This document shows positions 24,445-31,778 of a stretch of DNA of 64,000 bases, piece by piece. This DNA comes from JBNARI01 sp049718765 (GTDB lineage: Bacteria; Bacillota; Sulfobacillia; DUMF01), in the NCBI GenBank assembly GCA_049718765.1, contig JBNARI010000002.1, positions 58,257 to 122,256 on the forward strand, read 5' to 3'. The notes beneath the pieces are model-generated. The model was not told the DNA's origin. It searched no databases and was given only the letters and a program-made list of their open reading frames with translations. The position numbers and the translations under genes were made by a program. Position 1 is the stretch's first letter. Each line of letters opens with the position of its first letter.

Positions 24445-24598
24445 AGGCAAAAGCACCCGGCGCAAGCGGGAAGTGCTATACCCCATCACCTGTCCTGGAT
24501 GCAGGGAAATTCTTACCTGGACTGCTTGCCCGAGCGCGGAGACCTGGTGCAGGAAATGCAGGCGATGGGTGCGGGCCTCCCTGGAGGTCAAGACATGA
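24434..24598 (+). CDS. 54-residue zinc-ribbon protein
   Basis: GTG 24434 with GGGAGG 9 nt upstream; basic N-terminus (KREGKSTRRKRE) and two Cys pairs, CPGC and CRKC, separated by 18 residues: a classic small zinc ribbon. Overlaps both neighbours (ATGA with the next gene), which supports it as a real gene despite its size. Function unknown; nucleic-acid binding is likely. Confidence 0.65.
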   Translation: MKREGKSTRRKREVLYPITCPGCREILTWTACPSAETWCRKCRRWVRASLEVKT

Positions 24599-25053
24599 CT
24601 CCCAAAAATGTCCCCAGGCCGGATAATCAACTTGCGGGGGAGGGGGTAAGAGTCGCAGTCCGGGTAAACTTCCTTCCCCTCCAGGGCATGAGCCGGGGAC
24701 GGGTGGAGGTGAGGGGTTCCGTCCGTGGTGTCATCCGCATTTTCCGCGACAAACTGCACCTTTTATGGACCTGGCCCCCTGCCGAGCACCATGCAGCCTG
24801 GGTGAAGCGTGTTCCCGGCCGTCCGTGGCAGCGGTGGGTGATGTGCCCTGGCTGCGGGAAGCGCACCTACGCCCTGTGGCTGGTTCGAGGGAACTCCCAG
24901 CCCCTTTGTCGGCGGTGCGCCCGTATATCTGAACCGGGCAAGGAGCGAAACGCCAAGTACCGCCAGCCGCGGGGTGACGCAGCGTGGGCGAGATGGCTTC
25001 TGGACCGGGCAAGCAGGTGGGTGACAAAGAAAGGAGGACCAGAAAATGCATAG
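24595..25053 (+). CDS. Zinc-ribbon protein, unknown function
   Basis: 152 residues from ATG 24595 (GGAGG 7 nt upstream; a longer frame to 24499 runs inside the previous gene). Contains CPGCGKRTYALWLV followed by CRRCARISEP: a zinc-binding pair. C-terminus basic and Trp-rich. Similar in style to putative phage or ICE zinc-ribbon proteins annotated as hypothetical. Confidence 0.7.
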   Translation: MTPKNVPRPDNQLAGEGVRVAVRVNFLPLQGMSRGRVEVRGSVRGVIRIFRDKLHLLWTWPPAEHHAAWVKRVPGRPWQRWVMCPGCGKRTYALWLVRGNSQPLCRRCARISEPGKERNAKYRQPRGDAAWARWLLDRASRWVTKKGGPENA

Positions 25054-25375
25054 CTTCGAGTGGAAGGACTTTCGTAGCGATGCCGTTTACGGGGCGATGA
25101 GGTGGGTGGCGCATCTGCGGGATGCGGAGCGGGACCCCGAGCGGAAGACAAAGCTGGATACGATTCTAAGGGGCCTAGTGCCGCCTGACCTGATTCGCAT
25201 CCTGGGAAGTGAGGCACGGGTGGCTGAAAAAGCGCAGGAGGCCCGGAAATTCCTGGCCGAAAGGGGACTCCTGCCGAGAGCTTTGCGAAGCCTGGTGAAG
25301 TGGTGTTTGAACGAGATAGAAAGAACGGTGCACTGGTACGAGAAGGGTGAGGCCCGCCATGCCGAAACGCAGTAA
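25046..25375 (+). CDS. Unrecognised 109-residue helical protein
   Basis: ATG 25046 with GGAGG 8 nt upstream; overlaps the upstream gene by 8 bp. Charged, mostly helical (AVYGAMRWVAHLRDAERDPE, AEKAQEARKFLAERGLLPRA). No motif recognised. Overlaps the next gene by 17 bp, fitting a compact operon. Confidence 0.65.
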   Translation: MHSFEWKDFRSDAVYGAMRWVAHLRDAERDPERKTKLDTILRGLVPPDLIRILGSEARVAEKAQEARKFLAERGLLPRALRSLVKWCLNEIERTVHWYEKGEARHAETQ

Positions 25376-25709
25376 TTTGCTAGCCCGCGTCGCCGGTCCC
25401 ACCCTACCGCCCGAGGTGGAGGCAAAGTGCCAGGAGGCCCGCGTGCAGGCTGTCGAAGCGGCCGCCCGGGCCATCCCCCGAGTTATCCAGGTGTTAATCC
25501 GTGCCGCTGAAAACGGAGACGTACAGGCGGCGCGCCTGCTGCTGGAGATAGCCGGCGTAGTCCGCAGAGGATCGGGCGTGTTAGTAGCAGTCCAGAACGT
25601 AGTCCCAACAAGCAGGTGGGGAGCGGACGGTGGACTGCGCGAGGCGTGGGAACGAATGCGGGAGTATGAAGCGGAAAGGACCGCGCAGGATAAGGAAGCC
25701 GTTTCCTGA
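25359..25709 (+). CDS. Unrecognised 116-residue protein
   Basis: ATG 25359 with GGTGAGG 6 nt upstream. Ala/Arg-rich helices (VEAAARAIPRVIQVLIRAAE, NGDVQAARLLLEIAGVV) and a charged end (WERMREYEAERTAQDKE). The helical repeat style faintly recalls small terminase-type proteins, but I cannot support that. Last gene of the rightward operon. Confidence 0.6.
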   Translation: MPKRSNLLARVAGPTLPPEVEAKCQEARVQAVEAAARAIPRVIQVLIRAAENGDVQAARLLLEIAGVVRRGSGVLVAVQNVVPTSRWGADGGLREAWERMREYEAERTAQDKEAVS

Positions 25710-25888
25710 TCGTGCAGCGGGCGGGGAGGGAGGTAGTCAGGTTTTGGATTACCTTTTGCCCCCGTCCTTCATTCCCTTTCCCAACATCGGTATTCTGTCT
25801 CAGCGTTGCCGCTCCTTCGCTTCCGCAACCCCCGTGGTATGATGAGTGAGTATCTCCGCACCGCACGGGTATCCCATCCACCACCAGC

Positions 25889-25916
25889 GGGGTCCCCTTC
25901 GCGGGAGGGGGACCCC
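25889..25916. terminator. GC-rich hairpin, possible terminator or origin structure
   Basis: 9-bp perfect stem GGGGTCCCC/GGGGACCCC around a 10-nt loop, 180 bp after the last operon gene. No T-run follows on either strand, so it is not a standard intrinsic terminator. Confidence 0.35.
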
Positions 25917-26127
25917 ACCCAACAGGCCCAGACTGCTCCGAGGGCAGTGAGACTGGGCAGGGAATAAGGTGACTGTGCCTCTCTGACTCCTTCCCCCTCA
26001 CGTCCACTACCAATAGGGAGAAGTGGCCCCACCTGCACCAGCACCATCATACAAAAGGTTTCGCAGCGCCGGATTGTAAATCGGATGGCACCGTTCGGGG
26101 CCTTGCTACGCAAGATTTTTTCGCAGC

Positions 26128-26148
26128 TGTAGCCAAATCTGTAGCCAT
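26128..26148. repeat. Arm-type site pair, inverted, before the excisionase gene
   Basis: TGTAGCCAA (26128-26136) and TGTAGCCAT (26140-26148), 12 bp apart: reverse complement of the TTGGCTACA pairs at both ends of the element. Confidence 0.55.
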
Positions 26149-26214
26149 TCCCTCCGGTGATGGTATTGTATTGTGTAGTATAGTGTGCTACCATTACAGG
26201 TAGGAGGTGGCACA

Positions 26215-26397
26215 ATGGAAGACCGGCTGCTGACGGTGCCAGAGGCGGCGGAACGCCTGCGGGTGTCGGAATGGACCGTACGCAGGTGGCTGCGAACCGG
26301 TGAACTCAAAGGGGTTCGGTTCGGAGATAAGGCTGGGTGGCGGGTGCGAGAATCCGAACTCGAAGCGTTTCTGAAGCGAAAGGAAGGAGGAAGGTAA
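26215..26397 (+). CDS. xis: Excisionase-like protein of element 2
   Basis: 60 residues: LLTVPEAAERLRVSEWTVRR, WLRTGELKGVRFGDKAGWRV, ESELEAFLKRK, a MerR/Xis-type winged helix with Trp-containing wing. ATG 26215, GGAGG 7 nt upstream. Immediately precedes the integrase gene, the common place for the directionality factor. Confidence 0.85.
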   Translation: MEDRLLTVPEAAERLRVSEWTVRRWLRTGELKGVRFGDKAGWRVRESELEAFLKRKEGGR

Positions 26398-26398
26398 T

Positions 26399-27550
26399 AT
26401 GGGCCGGGCGTTGACTGGGAGCGTTTACCGGCGAGGAGATACGTGGGCCGTTCTGGTGGACGTAGGTCAGGACCCCGCTACTGGCAGGCGAAAGCGACAC
26501 TACAAAGGTGGGTTCAAGACTAAGCGGGAAGCCGAGGCTTACAAAGCACAGGTGCTGGTAGAGCTGCAACGAGGCGCGTTTGTGGAGCCGGCGAAGATAA
26601 CAGTGGCCGAGTATGCAGAGAGGTGGCTGGCATCAGTCAAACCCAATTTGGCTCCTCGGACGTGGCAGGGATACGAACTCAATCTACGAAAACACGTTCT
26701 ACCCTTCATTGGTCAGGCAGAATTGAGCAAACTTCAGCCCCTAGCCTTGCAAGGTATATACTCCACTCTCCTCGAAAGGGGCCTTGCGCCACGGACGGTG
26801 CTCTACGTCCACCGAACCCTGCACCGGATGCTGGAGATGGCGGTCAAGTGGGGGTTAGTGGGCCGCAACGTAGCAGATGCGGTGGAGCCCCCCAAGCAAC
26901 AGCGCAAGGAGCCGCAGGTTCTCGATGAAGAGCAAGCTGGCAGACTTATGGCCGGCATCAGCGACCTACGGTTACTGGTCCCAGTGGCTATCGCCCTGGG
27001 GACCGGGCTTCGGCGAGGCGAGGTCCTAGGGCTCAAGTGGCAGGACGTAGACCTGGAGGCTCATTGCATTCATATATTGCAGACTGTGCAAAGGCTTCCG
27101 GGGGAGGGCATTGTCACCCTCCCTACAAAGACCAACAAGAGCCGTCGAACCGTGATCATATCCCCAGGGTTAGTGGACATTCTCAGGGCATGGCGCAAAC
27201 AACAACTTCAAGAGCGGCTAGCGGCAGGACCGCTCTGGCGGGACACAGGTTTCGTATGCACTGCCCCAGATGGCGGTCCTCTGGATCCAGACTGGTTAAC
27301 AAAAGCATTCGCCCGCACCGTTCGGGCCCTGGGGCTGCCACCCGTGCGTTTTCACGACCTTCGCCACAGTCAAGCCACGTACCTGCTCAAGAGGGGTGTG
27401 CACCCGAAGGTAGTTCAGGAACGGCTGGGCCATTCGTCCATTACCGTTACCATGGATATCTACAGCCACGTGCTCCCTACCATGCAAAAAGAAGCGGCCC
27501 GTGCAGTTGACCCAATCTTCTCCAGGGCCGCCGCCAAATGGCGCACATAG
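26399..27550 (+). CDS. int: Tyrosine integrase of element 2
   Basis: 383 residues. N-terminal AP2-like arm-binding part (VYRRGDTWAVLVDVGQDP), SAM-like domain (about 67-160) and catalytic domain with TGLRRGEVLGLKW, HDLRHSQATYLL (His319, Arg322), GH (345) and Tyr355 in MDIYSHV. ATG with GGAGG 8 nt upstream. Ends about 100 bp before the tRNA-Lys repeat. Clearly homologous to the integrase of element 1, which explains the shared target. Confidence 0.93.
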   Translation: MGRALTGSVYRRGDTWAVLVDVGQDPATGRRKRHYKGGFKTKREAEAYKAQVLVELQRGAFVEPAKITVAEYAERWLASVKPNLAPRTWQGYELNLRKHVLPFIGQAELSKLQPLALQGIYSTLLERGLAPRTVLYVHRTLHRMLEMAVKWGLVGRNVADAVEPPKQQRKEPQVLDEEQAGRLMAGISDLRLLVPVAIALGTGLRRGEVLGLKWQDVDLEAHCIHILQTVQRLPGEGIVTLPTKTNKSRRTVIISPGLVDILRAWRKQQLQERLAAGPLWRDTGFVCTAPDGGPLDPDWLTKAFARTVRALGLPPVRFHDLRHSQATYLLKRGVHPKVVQERLGHSSITVTMDIYSHVLPTMQKEAARAVDPIFSRAAAKWRT

Positions 27551-27564
27551 CATGAACCATACAT

Positions 27565-27584
27565 TTGGCTACAATTTGGCTACA
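27565..27584. repeat. Arm-type site pair, right end of element 2
   Basis: TTGGCTACA at 27565-27573 and 27576-27584, 11 bp apart, between int and the tRNA repeat. Matches the pairs at the left end and before xis. Confidence 0.6.
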
Positions 27585-27651
27585 CCAGGGGCTCTAAAGC
27601 CCCTTTTCCTATTTTCTCCAGCCCGCAAACCCTCGCCATTCCTTGAATTTT

Positions 27652-27697
27652 ATGGTGGGCCATGCAGGACTCGAACCTGCAACCGCCCGATTAAGAG
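27652..27697. repeat. Attachment site copy 2 inside tRNA-Lys
   Basis: Perfect 46-bp match to 18572-18617. Together they bound element 2. Confidence 0.92.
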
Positions 27698-27728
27698 TCG
27701 GAAGCTCTACCAATTGAGCTAATGGCCC
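27653..27728 (-). tRNA. tRNA-Lys (CTT)
   Basis: 76 nt with encoded CCA. Acceptor GGGCCAT/ATGGCCC, D arm GCTC/GAGC, anticodon loop CTCTTAA giving anticodon CTT, T arm GCAGG-TTCGAGT-CCTGC. The 3' 45 nt lie in the 46-bp repeat, so the gene is restored by element insertion and stays intact. Confidence 0.95.
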
Positions 27729-27745
27729 ACCTAAACTTGACTCTA

Positions 27746-27822
27746 TGGTAGCGGCGGCTGGATTCGAACCAGCGACACTGCGGGTATGAACCGCATGCTC
27801 TAGCCAACTGAGCTACGCCGCC
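27746..27822 (-). tRNA. tRNA-Met (CAT), elongator type
   Basis: 77 nt with encoded CCA. Acceptor GGCGGCG/CGCCGCT (first pair G-U), anticodon stem TGCGG/CCGCA with loop TTCATAC, anticodon CAT, T arm GCTGG-TTCGAAT-CCAGC. The first pair does not show the C-A mismatch of initiator tRNA, so elongator Met (or a lysidine-modified Ile) is likely. Co-transcribed with tRNA-Lys. Confidence 0.93.
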
Positions 27823-27833
27823 ATGCATCACGT

Positions 27834-27862
27834 ATTCTAGCACCAAAAACGCGCGTAATCAA
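27834..27862 (-). promoter_or_regulatory. Promoter of the tRNA-Met/tRNA-Lys unit
   Basis: Leftward -35 TTGATT (27857-27862), 17-bp spacer, -10 TAGAAT (27834-27839), 12 bp before the tRNA-Met 5' end. Confidence 0.8.
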
Positions 27863-28045
27863 CAGTTTGTGACGCAACGCCTGAAATTGTACAGCCCACC
27901 GTTCAAACCGCCGTACAGGCCATGAAAGCAAGCTCTTGGAGAACTTCCGTTTTTGTTGAGAGCCTTCATGAGGTAACCTCTGCAATTGCTGCGTCGTAAG
28001 GGTTGTCTCCGTCATCACCCCACTGTTTCGAGATATAATTGAGTT

Positions 28046-29419
28046 GTGGTGGCCATTCCCAAGGACTTCGCTCGACGCATGAGACAGCTTCTAGGTGGAG
28101 AAGCGGAGCAGTTTCTAGCGTCATTGATTGCACCTGAGCATCCAGCGCTTAGGGTTAATACCCTAAAGGTCGATCCTTTGTCGTTCGTTCGTCGGAGCCC
28201 CTTCCCTGTCAATCCCGTACCGTGGTCTCCAGAGGGGTTCGTGGTACCAGACGAAGAGGCGCGCCCTTCTCTACATCCGTACCACTTTGCAGGCGTCTAC
28301 TATCTCCAAGACCCTGCTGCCATGCTTGCCGCAGAACTGCTGGATCCACATCCTGGAGAGTGGGTACTGGACCTCTGCGCTGCTCCTGGCGGCAAAGCCA
28401 GTCATTTGGCCGCACGTATGGGGAACCTGGGCGTGCTGGTAGCCAATGACCCCGACAGGCAGCGTGTGACCGTACTCGCACGAAACTTGGAAAGAATGGG
28501 CGTTACATGTGCCGTGGTTCTATACGAAGAACCAGCCCGATTGGCTGCCCGCTTTCCTGGTTTCTTCGATCGAGTTCTCGTGGATGCACCCTGCTCAGGA
28601 GAGTCCACTTTCGGCAATGATGCGATCGCAAAACGCAGTTGGTCTGTCCAGAAGGTTGCCATCATGGCAAGGCTTCAGCGCCGCCTGTTGAGCCATGCAG
28701 CTGCTCTTGTGAGACCTGGTGGTTGGTTACTGTACGCCACTTGCACGTTCTCTCCCGAGGAGAACGAAGACGTGGTAGGTGCGTTTCTCAGTGACCACTC
28801 TGACTTCCATGTTGCAGATATCCCTAGTCACCCATGCTTCGACCGTGGCCACCCAGAGTGGGCACAGTTCCCTGCCCCCGACCTCGACAAGGCAATACGC
28901 CTTTGGCCACACAGGGGGCCAGGGAAAGGCCATTTCTACGCCTTGCTCCAACGGGAGGGTGACGAGCACCCGGTTAGGCCTCGTCATTGCAGCTCTCTGG
29001 CACCGGACGTTGGGGAAGCCTACCACGTGTTCTGTGATGCGTATCTCCGCACTGAACCAGCTGAGCAGAACCTTGTAGTGTGGAAAAACGGGATTTACAG
29101 TGCCCCAATTCCCCAACAGGTGTTAGACGGGCTCCGCGTTCTTCGCCCAGGCTGGTGGTTGGGCACCGTAAAGCACGGTAGGTTTGTGCCGGACCATGCC
29201 CTGGCTCTCGGGCTTAAGGGCGACCAAGTAAAGCAAGTATTGCGCTTGTCTCCTTCAGATCCTCGAGTGAGAGCTTACCTTCGCGGCGAGGAAATATGCG
29301 TAGACGCCATTCAAGGCTGGGTGCTAGTCATGGTGGAGGAGTTCCCTCTGGGCTGGGGATGGGTGCGTCACGCACGGCTTAGAAACTTCTATCCGCGGCA
29401 TTGGAGGCTCCTCAGCTGA
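28046..29419 (+). CDS. RsmF/RsmB-type rRNA (cytosine-5) methyltransferase
   Basis: 457 residues. NOL1/NOP2/Sun-family SAM-dependent enzyme that methylates cytosine in 16S rRNA. N-terminal LPKEF-type start (AIPKDFARRMRQLLGGEAEQ), SAM motif LDLCAAPGGKASHLA, motif IV VDAPCSGE and catalytic motif VI LLYATCTFSPEENE. C-terminal RsmF-like PUA-type region. GTG 28046 or 28049 is the start; no ribosome site is seen and TATAAT at 28034-28039 is only 6 bp upstream, so the mRNA may be leaderless. Its end overlaps the convergent HEPN gene by 31 bp. Confidence 0.88.
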   Translation: MVAIPKDFARRMRQLLGGEAEQFLASLIAPEHPALRVNTLKVDPLSFVRRSPFPVNPVPWSPEGFVVPDEEARPSLHPYHFAGVYYLQDPAAMLAAELLDPHPGEWVLDLCAAPGGKASHLAARMGNLGVLVANDPDRQRVTVLARNLERMGVTCAVVLYEEPARLAARFPGFFDRVLVDAPCSGESTFGNDAIAKRSWSVQKVAIMARLQRRLLSHAAALVRPGGWLLYATCTFSPEENEDVVGAFLSDHSDFHVADIPSHPCFDRGHPEWAQFPAPDLDKAIRLWPHRGPGKGHFYALLQREGDEHPVRPRHCSSLAPDVGEAYHVFCDAYLRTEPAEQNLVVWKNGIYSAPIPQQVLDGLRVLRPGWWLGTVKHGRFVPDHALALGLKGDQVKQVLRLSPSDPRVRAYLRGEEICVDAIQGWVLVMVEEFPLGWGWVRHARLRNFYPRHWRLLS

Positions 29420-29847
29420 GCGCATGACCTGATCCGCCAATGGAAGTCGCTTGCAGAGCCTTGCTGGGGTAGAGGAATCACTTTCCTGGCCGTTGCTACA
29501 GCCATAACCGCAGCTTGCATTGCCTTCTCTGCGTCATCTCGACTGTATTCCAGAGATCGGATGAAATCCATGTCGCCGTAAAAGGCAAATTCTCTTTCCT
29601 TACGAAGCCACTTGGAGGTTTTTGCGAGCACATACACATTCTCCTGAGCTTTGGGGGGTAATAGGTGCTTGTATTCCACTAGAAGTGGTCCCACGTCATG
29701 CTGCTTCGGCGGTTCTACTCCGATTTGCCTCAGTATAGCCTTTAGAGCAAGTTCTACCACCTCCTGCGCTTCTCTCACCACGTCTGCAAGAGCCCCTTCT
29801 TCCAACAGCATCCGGAGCGCCTTGGGCCGTTTCTCGCGCCTCACCAA
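29389..29847 (-). CDS. HEPN-domain protein (possibly truncated or frameshifted start)
   Basis: 152 residues from a TTG without good ribosome site; the HEPN core is clear: EEGALADVVREAQEVVELAL, GVEPPKQHDVGPLLVEY, LRKEREFAFYGD, YSRDDAEKAMQAA. HEPN proteins pair with MNT nucleotidyltransferases as toxin-antitoxin or RNA-processing pairs. The expected N-terminus (IRPELFGEARE) is found in the frame of the upstream nucleotidyltransferase segment, so a frameshift near 29830 probably separates it. Confidence 0.65.
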   Translation of the reverse strand: MVRREKRPKALRMLLEEGALADVVREAQEVVELALKAILRQIGVEPPKQHDVGPLLVEYKHLLPPKAQENVYVLAKTSKWLRKEREFAFYGDMDFIRSLEYSRDDAEKAMQAAVMAVATARKVIPLPQQGSASDFHWRIRSCAQLRSLQCRG

Positions 29848-30348
29848 ATAGCTCTGGGCGGATCACCTCACCCTCTTGAATATCTGGCTTAAGCACCCAG
29901 TGCCAGCGTCCACCGTGAACAACCTTCTTTGTGCCCATGGCAGTCAACCGGTTGGTCAATCCCTCTAGGTACCCCTTCATGAAACCGTCTCGATCATACA
30001 GGATCAAGCCATCGTCAATCATGTCCAGGAAGAGCAGGCTCCCCTGGTTAACTTCTCTTCGGGCGTCTTGATCACAGGAGAAATGTATGTACATATTCCA
30101 TGTTGTGCGAACTCACTAAGAGTGGTGGCCAACATGTCCTCTACCTTGCCAAACTCCTCCATGCGGGCGAGCCGACCACGCGGTAGACCCGTTGCAACTA
30201 TCAGCACGTCGATATCCGAGTCGTGACGGGGCCTACCCCTCCCTACGGACCCGAACACAACCACACTCATCAGGCGGTAACCGTAAACCGCCCTGAGGCA
30301 ATCCAAGAGTTCCCCCAGTATTTCTTGAAAACCCTGCAGAACTCCCAT
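29848..30348 (-). pseudogene. MNT-type minimal nucleotidyltransferase, frameshifted
   Basis: Starts at ATG 30348 with GGAGG 5 nt upstream and a TATAAT box further up. The first frame (30348 to 30019) holds the nucleotidyltransferase motif VVFGSVGRGRPRHDSDIDVL. The natural continuation (NQGSLLFLDMIDDGLILYDR ... WHWVLKP) is in another frame from about 30060 downward. The joint is near 30055-30065. Either a single-base indel inactivated the gene, or it is a sequencing error. Antitoxin-like partner (MntA type) of the HEPN gene in known systems. Confidence 0.65.
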
Positions 30349-30497
30349 CTGATCCTCCCCATACCACTTACATCGATTTCCATTATAGCGCGGGCGGGCG
30401 TGCTCCGGTATTTGGCCTGAAGGAACTCAGCGATGGTCGTCGAATGTTAGCTACCAAACAAGGCAATCCACAATTCACGTACGGGAGGCCATTGCCG

Positions 30498-31775
30498 ATG
30501 TCAAGACCCATGACTATATCCGAAAAGATCATTGCGCTCCACGCAGGGATGGAGCAAGTCCAGCCCGGCGACATCGTCGAAGTTAAACCGGACTTGTTGA
30601 TGGCAAACGACGTCACCGCCCCTCCTGCAATTTCTGAAATGTTTAAAATGAACGCTACTCGAGTGTTCGATCCAGATAGAATAGCGTTTGTCATGGATCA
30701 CTTTACGCCAAACAAGGACCTGAGGACTGCCAGGGCGTGCAGGCAAACACGGGAGTTCGCAGCGAAGCAGGGTATCAAGAGGTTTTTTGACGCGGGATTC
30801 GGAATTGAACATGTGGTGTTACCAGAACTGGGTATGGTTCACCCGGGGGACTTAGTGATTGGGGCAGACTCGCACACCGTCACCTACGGCGCTCTTGGTG
30901 CGTTCGCCACAGGCGTGGGTCAAACAGACCTTGCTGCTCTGATGGCAATCGGACGTACATGGCTTAAGGTACCTGAGACGATACGCTGCGTGTTCCAAGG
31001 CAAATTGCCCAGATGGGTTGGGGGTAAAGACCTAGTACTCACAGTCATCGGCCGCCTTGGAGTTGATGGAGCCCTCTACTGCGCTTTGGAGTTTGCTGGC
31101 CCGGCAATTCATGAGCTGAATATGGATGGTCGCTTCACCATGTGCAACATGGCAATTGAAGCGGGAGCCAAGGCCGGCATTATAGAGCCTGACGAGACCA
31201 CACAACGCTTTGTAGAAGCAGCGAAAAGCGAGTATTCTACTCCCCCTCGCTGGCCAGTAGCGCGCAGTGACCCAGATGCGCCAGTCAAGCAAGTGGTCAC
31301 TTTCGACGTGACTGACATGGAACCCCAAGTGGCTGCACCCCACCTTCCCTCAAATGTCCATCCTGTCAGCAAGCTCGCTGGTATCCCAATCGACCAAGTG
31401 GTCATAGGGTCTTGCACCAATGGTCGGTTGAGCGACCTTAGAATGGCAGCAAGCATCCTCAAGGGGAAGAGGGTAAGCCCCAGAGTGAGAGCATTTGCCA
31501 TCCCTGGCAGCCAACAGGTGTATATGGCAGCCCTGCGCGAAGGCATCATTGAGGCACTGGTTGAAGCTGGAGTTGTGGTAACAGCACCTACATGTGGTCC
31601 GTGCTTTGGCGGACATACCGGTGTCATCGCAGACGGAGAAAGGTGCGTGTCTACTACCAACAGGAACTTCGTCGGTCGCATGGGCCATGAGACCAGTGAG
31701 GTCTACCTGGCGGGCCCTGCAGTGGCAGCAGCCTCTGCTGTGGCAGGACGGATTGCTCATCCAGAGGAGGTATGA
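30498..31775 (+). CDS. Aconitase-family dehydratase large subunit (LeuC/homoaconitase/DmdA-like)
   Basis: 425 residues. [4Fe-4S] hydro-lyase: VIGADSHTVTYGALGAFATG, the cluster cysteines in VIGSCTNGR and in APTCGPCFGG, and RNFVGRMGH. Length fits the LeuC/HACN branch of separate large subunits rather than full aconitase. ATG 30498 has GGGAGG 9 nt upstream. Together with the small subunit downstream it would isomerise a substituted malate (3-isopropylmalate, homocitrate or dimethylmalate); the substrate cannot be told from sequence reading. No leuA or leuB is in the window. Confidence 0.88.
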   Translation: MSRPMTISEKIIALHAGMEQVQPGDIVEVKPDLLMANDVTAPPAISEMFKMNATRVFDPDRIAFVMDHFTPNKDLRTARACRQTREFAAKQGIKRFFDAGFGIEHVVLPELGMVHPGDLVIGADSHTVTYGALGAFATGVGQTDLAALMAIGRTWLKVPETIRCVFQGKLPRWVGGKDLVLTVIGRLGVDGALYCALEFAGPAIHELNMDGRFTMCNMAIEAGAKAGIIEPDETTQRFVEAAKSEYSTPPRWPVARSDPDAPVKQVVTFDVTDMEPQVAAPHLPSNVHPVSKLAGIPIDQVVIGSCTNGRLSDLRMAASILKGKRVSPRVRAFAIPGSQQVYMAALREGIIEALVEAGVVVTAPTCGPCFGGHTGVIADGERCVSTTNRNFVGRMGHETSEVYLAGPAVAAASAVAGRIAHPEEV

Positions 31776-31778
31776 GTC

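Larger units (their letters stand above)
25710..26214. other. 505-bp non-coding stretch before the excisionase gene
   Basis: No convincing gene on either strand. It holds a strong hairpin GGGGTCCCC/GGGGACCCC (25889-25897 with 25908-25916, 10-nt loop), the inverted arm-type pair at 26128-26148, and an imperfect inverted repeat GTGATGGTA/TACCATTAC (26157-26165 with 26189-26197) just before the ribosome site of the excisionase gene. It may hold an origin, a terminator and the excisionase promoter/operator. Confidence 0.45.
18572..27697. mobile_element. Element 2: compact integrated element, about 9.1 kb
   Basis: Bounded by the 46-bp direct repeats at 18572 and 27652 (9080 bp apart). It encodes its own integrase, excisionase-like protein, primase-polymerase/helicase, Hjc-like nuclease and a set of small unknown proteins, with paired arm-like repeats near both ends. 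I see no capsid, terminase large subunit, relaxase or secretion gene. It may be a satellite or an integrative mobilizable or replicating plasmid-like element. Confidence 0.85.

Noticed and set aside
23716..24759. 347-codon minus-strand frame in element 2
   Set aside because: It lies opposite five coupled plus-strand genes with ATGA overlaps and strong ribosome sites, and shows no domain.
25769..26215. 148-codon minus-strand frame before xis
   Set aside because: Low-complexity composition and no ribosome site; it spans inverted repeats and arm-type sites.
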